From NCBI GenBank assembly GCA_029465975.1, contig CM055742.1, positions 9,114,043-9,178,042 on the forward strand: DNA of 64,000 nucleotides, written 5' to 3'. The position numbers were made by a program, and so were the translations under genes. This stretch comes from Dallia pectoralis (Eukaryota > Chordata > Actinopteri > Esociformes > Umbridae). The first letter of the stretch is position 1; each line of letters starts with the position of its first letter. The notes beneath the pieces are model-generated. The model did no database searches. It saw only the letters and a program-made list of their open reading frames with translations, and was not told the origin of the DNA. Below, in pieces: positions 58,463-64,000 of the stretch.

Positions 58463-60367
58463 ATACTAATTTATTTAACGTTTTCTAATATTCTTGGCAC
58501 GGGGGTTTTTGTTTTCAACAAATCCTCACGCGGCAAAACTTTCCTGTAATTAGTTGTGAAATGATGGTGTGGACTGGAGCATCACAGCCACTATTCAGAA
58601 CAAATCACAGAGAGCTGCGGCATTGCAAATGCATTATTCATTTCATTCTGACGCACGGCGAGCCAGTCGGTTGGGTCATTTGTATTTCTCTCTGCATGCA
58701 TTTGAGATAATGCAAACATCCACTCTCCCCTTTAAATGTCAGCGTTCTAGAAAAAACCCGGACCTTCCCGATTGAACAATTGCAGCGTTATTATACCCGG
58801 GTTAGGCTCCCGGAGAATCCTTTGATCTGATCTCGTTGTATTATTCAGTCGGAGGTATAGTGTCTTGTGGACAAACACGAGGAGAGTGAGTTGTAAATGA
58901 AAGACAATGGGAGGTAGGGAGAATGGGGGTGCAGATACGAAGACAGAAAGAGAACCGATATCCAATAAAGGACATGATCGAGAGAGACCGGAATAAAGAC
59001 AAGAGAGAAGGGACAAGCAATGGGGATATTGAGAGTGAGAGTGATTATCTGGAAACACGAGTTGAGAGAGAGAGAGCGCTTCGGCTGTTAAAGAAATAGC
59101 CAACTCAAAACAAAGCCGATAGACGGTGTGCTTGTTGTGAAGGTTTCGGAGTGTGTCAATGGCATTCTGCTAGTCATATGTCTGACTGGGTGAACCCCTC
59201 TCTTGCACAAATCCCAGTAGTGGTTATATATGGACAGTAGCCTAAAAACAAGGTTTTAAAGTAGGGTTGCAACGTGGTTGTTGATTGATCTAATTTACAG
59301 GAGTATTCTGTAATTATGCAATGTGTGACATATCATTTATGGCAAACTAGAATGCCTTTTTAGTTAAGCTATCTTTGTACATTTTGGAATGAGATTAAAA
59401 AGTCAGTGAAAAACTTGGAAGTATTCAAATCATCTAGTCGGTGTGATAATTTAGTGGTAAACTTGGTGGGTTCGCAGTGATATACCCAAAATTAAGAGCA
59501 CTTCGATGCAGTCAAATATGAGATATACACAGTATCATAGATTTCCTTCTACATAATCCCTGCATTTCAAATGAAATACTCTATTTACCCATGACAGTCA
59601 AGCCCTCATGAAAACCCAGAGGTCTAGGTCAACTTATTCATGGTTAATCTTTCCTTTAGCCACATGATTCCGGGTCTCTCTGAGGTATTCTGAGGCGAAA
59701 ATGAATTGTCATCGGTTCTGCAGATCCATTTCATGGAGATTTACATTGAGAGCTTTTCTGTTACACCCCAATCAGTTATTCTGCCTCGGGCCAAAAGCAC
59801 CAACGTGTCCATTTCAGAGCTGCTGGACATTTAATAGAGTAGCTATCTGACACCAGCTGGGCCGAGTGGAACTATTCATTTTGGGAGACTATGGTACATC
59901 TCGTACATTACTGTGAATATATAAAAAAACACTACCGTTTAGAGTTAGAGGTCACTTGGAAATGTCCTTGTTTTTCAATGAAAGTACATTTCTGTCAATT
60001 AGATAATATCACATTGATCAGACGTTCAGTGCAGACCTTGTTAATGTTCTGTTTGTCTATTGGAGCTGGAGGTCACCCAGAACTTATCCTGAATCAGAAA
60101 CACCAGCACTTGTTGTGGTGGAGGAATATTCTGACGTCATCAGCCAATGTTATCCCATTTAATTATCTCTAACTCTTTACTCTCAGGATATATTACAAGG
60201 CATTTGGGTATCAGCTGGCTTAGTCATAATCTAAATATTGACACCAGGCACATAGAAGACAATATTCAGTGGGCAACAAAACGTTCAATAGCTTTAAGTC
60301 CTACACAAGGGGCAAAAGCTTACTCGAAAGAGAGATATTTAATACAATACGAAATTGAAAATCGTCA

Positions 60368-60425
60368 CGGAACAGTACCCTCGTCACGTACAGTACCCTC
60401 GTCACGGAACAGTACCTTCGTCACC
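60368..60425. repeat. Short tandem repeat, 3 copies
   Basis: GAACAGTACCCTCGTCACG recurs three times with small changes, in otherwise unassigned sequence. Confidence 0.85.
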
Positions 60426-60609
60426 AGGAACCCCCTCTTCAACCCTAGTCCCAGAGGAATTGTCTCGCGTTCATTCACAAAAAACGTAAAATGTCGACAC
60501 AATTTGCATGTTTGGGTCAGTGACTTTGTAGGACTTTGCCGAAAGCCACAGTCTTGTCTGACACATATTTATGAGACGCTTAGTTTCCTGATTCAGAGAC
60601 CTGCATTAC

Positions 60610-60790
60610 TCATATGAGACGATTAGAGGGAGTCATTGGAGAATTGGCGAGGCAAGAATATCTTTGCTTCTATCTATGGTGGCTCATGTGAGACGATTAG
60701 CGGGAGTCTTTTCTTTTTGGAGAATCGGTGAGGCAAGAATATCTTTGCTTTCATATGAGACAATGAAGGGAGTCATATCTATGGTGCGCA
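60610..60790. repeat. Imperfect tandem duplication
   Basis: CATATGAGACGATTAGAGGG ... GGCAAGAATATCTTTGCTT ... ATCTATGGTG (60,610-60,683) is repeated with indels at 60,684-60,790. The second copy contains an additional partial CATATGAGACAATGAAGGGA. Confidence 0.8.
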
Positions 60791-63700
60791 ACTGCAGGGC
60801 TCTCAAGTCTCTACGATCAGCTTTGTGATAGAACTCTTTTATTCGACCAACAACAGACAACAAGATCGAGTGATCCGGTTTGAATATCGGACTGCTCAGA
60901 AACGAGTGAGACCGTGAGAGATAGACTAGGAGATTCTTTGCGCTTGAGTGTCGACCTTCTGTTTGGCGCGATATTCATTTTTGTTGATTTGGAAACTCTT
61001 GCCACAGAAGGTTTTTTTAGAATCAGCAGGTGCTTCTTTTCACCCCACTACTCTTTAAAAAAGAAGAAGCCAAATGTACAGTATTCCTCTGGGGGCCTTA
61101 CAGAATTATTCATCCCTGTACACAATTGCTTATCTAATAAGACGGCATTGTCTCTGTGATTTAGGAAGCTTAGGGAAGAGAAGGCCCCTGGGACTAGTGT
61201 ACTTATAATCTTCCTATCTGGCCCTCGGTGTCACGCTGCATTGTTTTGATAATCAGTGCCATGGTTGGTGGATAGAGCTAGAGATGGTATCAATTCTGCT
61301 AAGCCAATGACAGTGAGTGTTGTTGGTGTCCCTTTCAGGACCTGGAGCTGTGATTGGCGGGGTGGATAAAACTATTTCCTGTCTGGTTGTCGTTGTGTGG
61401 ATTTTTTTTGCGACTGGTCCACAGTTTCCCCCTGGTTTTCTCTGGTGTCCTGTTGGATCTCAGCAGGACCTGAGACTGTCCTATTTTCTAAGCAGGGTGT
61501 AATAAAAAAACTAATGTAACGTTGATGCAAAGAAAAACAAATTCAAGGAAGTTCAAAGGATGACACTCATTGTAGGTCAGTTGTAAATTCTCCTCAGCCT
61601 ACATGTTTTGCCATGACTGTTGTTTTGACTTTGGCAACTTTCTGTCCTTTCCATATTCGACTATTCTCACACAGCGTGAACGTGTTTAAATCTAAGATCT
61701 GAGATTGCCAATTTAAAAATGTGAGCGTTTTAACCGCGGTTCTCAGCTGCAGCTGGGTGTCGATGGTCTTTGCGCAGTGCTGTGGGGTCATTATTATGCT
61801 GACAGACAATCACTCAAAGAATTAGTGTAAGACTTCTTCTCACAGTTCAAATGTGTACTTTGGTACCAGATGCTAAGCAAACACTTCTCTAAATTGTTTC
61901 TGTCCCTAAAGCAAGTGACTGTTCATCAGATGCAGACGGCTTTTTTGTTTTTTCACCGTGTTTCACTGTATCATTAACTTGTCTACTTAATTCCTTCTCA
62001 GGATATTTCTTGAATCTCAGCCATATCAATTACTGTTCGGAAAACACGAGATAGCCGGCCCTGTCAATGTCCTGTTTTGAATTCCGTGGTATGAAAGCTT
62101 AATATAGTGGTCATCAATCAGGCGCCAGGTTTACTCCTCACTGATCCCGGCTCGTTGATAACATAACGTCTGCTAATATTACAAAGAGAATTCACTTATT
62201 TCCTCTCCTTTTCACTTTTGACCCCACGTGTTCCCAGTCCCCTTCCCACACAGAGCGAGCGATACGCCTGACCTCGTCTTTTCTTGAGGCTGTCTGGGAA
62301 ATAAGTCTTGAAGATAGCACCCTTCAGGTCGCCACGTCTCCTTCAGTCTTCCTCTTTTCTCCATCCCGAATATGTGCCGTCTCAATTTGTCTTGTTCCTC
62401 CCCTTTTTGCTTTATGTTCTTTCATCTCTCCCATCTGCTAAGTCCTCTCATTTGTCTCCCTACTCGGCCTGTCGTATCTGCTCTGTCCTGCTATCTCCCA
62501 GATGACTCGACCCTCCCTTATTGCTTTGTGCCTGTTCACTTCCCGAGCACTTTGTTCTGCCACCTCTGGTCTCTTGGCCTTCCACCTTTACAGGAGGGCA
62601 GGTTCTGCTTAACCAAGACAGGGTTATTCCCAATGGTGGAACCAGGAAGTTAGGATAGCAGTATCCCTGCCTGATCTCCCAATATGACGGATCCGCTAAC
62701 GCCCTTAAGAAGAATGCGCTAACTGTAAATCCATACGGTAACGTGCACATATAGAGAACACCTAATGTAACTTTCATGAGGCATTTTAAGTGATATGCAG
62801 GTATAACGTGGAATAGATTGTTAAAGTTCAACAATTGAAATGACTATTGAACAGCTTTACAAATCCCAGAATGCCCCTTTAAAGCTCACGGAGCGATGGG
62901 TCTCCAATGGCTTCGCAGAAACATCCGGATTGTAATGCTATAATCGTAACAGTGCCTGCAGGGTGAAATAACACTTGCAGTTATATCATATCTGTCTCAA
63001 GACTAAACACAGGCACCATATTGATATAACAAAGGGTTTTTTCCCTTTAAAACACTAGTTGGCCTTGATCAAGGACTAACATCTGTGACACGCTAATGAA
63101 ACACCATTCCTAATTAGCTCCTATGTGAAACCTTAAGATGAACGTAGCGGAAATGCTAACAATCTGTGTATCATTGGACTGTATTCACGTTCATTCCGTT
63201 AAATTGTTAATTACCTCAGAATTGCCTCCATATTGCGATTCCTGAATGGGAAACACATAATCATTGAAGGTAAGTGACTAACCTAAACATTAAAAAACCC
63301 ACAGGCCATCCCTTCAGCCTAGTTTGTGGTATATGTCAACCGCGTGGAAATGTACCCAGGTCAACATTACATTGCCTTTATAACGTCTTACTGTAACCAC
63401 GGCACTTTCAAAACAATGGTATTTCTGTTGTCCTGGTCTTGTTTCTCAGAGTTCTTGTTAAAATGCACTGTTTGTAATCACTTAACCACAATGACACATC
63501 TACATGACGTTTTCAACGTCGACTAACTTTATCATGTTGGGGTTTTTTTCTCTCAATATTATTCCTTTATTTTATTTTTGTGTCTTACAAGGGGTTTAAA
63601 GCTCAAATGTGGTTTCACGCATGAGATCGTAGACACCTTGTTAGGTTTTTGCTAGGTTAATGGCCAATGTATCACATTTTCATACCTTTTGACTTTAAAC

Positions 63701-64000
63701 AGAAATTGTACATTTTATGACTTAAGACGTAGTAGATAGTGAATACCTTATCATTTTTACTTGTTAATTATGTGTGTAACTTCACAAAAAATCAAGAACA
63801 CAAGGTCTACAACACACACTATTTTTGTAAGAATATGGTATTTTATCTGTGTATAGCCATATTAGTGTATTAGAATTATAAAAAAAAAAATCTTTAATAT
63901 AGGTGAAAGATCTATTTTCAATCCAACTAAAATGCTTGGTTTACCTTCCTTAGTAGCCTGCGGAAAAAGACAGCTTGGATTTTAATATAATTAATGATAT
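60791..64000. other. Non-coding right end of window
   Basis: No exon with a family match or convincing splice pair was found on either strand. Open frames are at most 124 codons and look random; the longest (62,834-62,460 minus) covers a pyrimidine-rich plus-strand stretch. Undetected distal exons or enhancers cannot be excluded. Confidence 0.5.

Overview
The window is vertebrate nuclear DNA, almost certainly from a teleost fish. The genes have many short exons with GT-AG introns. The proteins read as vertebrate OSBP, PCM1, acid ceramidase and FRG1. The intergenic DNA holds fish-type tRNA-derived SINE remnants, Tc1-like and hAT DNA transposons, LINE fragments and fish-style zinc-finger relics. 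I cannot name the species. No rRNA, tRNA gene or CRISPR array is supported.

Layout. At the left edge, on the minus strand, lies the first coding exon of an oxysterol-binding-protein gene (PH domain start, 438-574); the rest of that gene is outside the window. From 3.3 to 4.1 kb is a broken fish C2H2 zinc-finger gene (minus). From 5.04 to 6.95 kb is a complete non-autonomous hAT-like transposon with a perfect 8-bp target duplication. From 9.86 to 34.7 kb is pcm1 (plus strand), which I could splice into 39 coding exons of about 2,136 codons using the shortest splice choices. From 36.14 to 40.72 kb is asah1 (acid ceramidase, minus, 14 exons, 391 aa), tail-to-tail with pcm1 as in human 8p22. From 41.71 to 52.32 kb is frg1 (minus, 9 exons, 255 aa). 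The last 11.7 kb has no recognisable functional gene, only one decayed unidentified two-exon relic at 54 kb and scattered repeats.

The three complete genes do not form one pathway. PCM1 scaffolds centriolar satellites, acid ceramidase degrades ceramide in lysosomes, and FRG1 is a nuclear RNA-processing and actin-associated protein.

The most striking theme is tandem repeats that include or abut splice sites. In frg1 the 3' end of exon 3 plus its donor is amplified as a 22-copy, 90-bp array. In pcm1 a 48-bp unit carrying an exon end and donor is repeated six times in frame. A 51-bp unit carrying an acceptor and exon start is repeated three times in frame. A 35-bp unit carrying an acceptor-like site and an E-box is repeated about 33 times just before an exon. 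Three more arrays start at or within about 80 bp of pcm1 donors.
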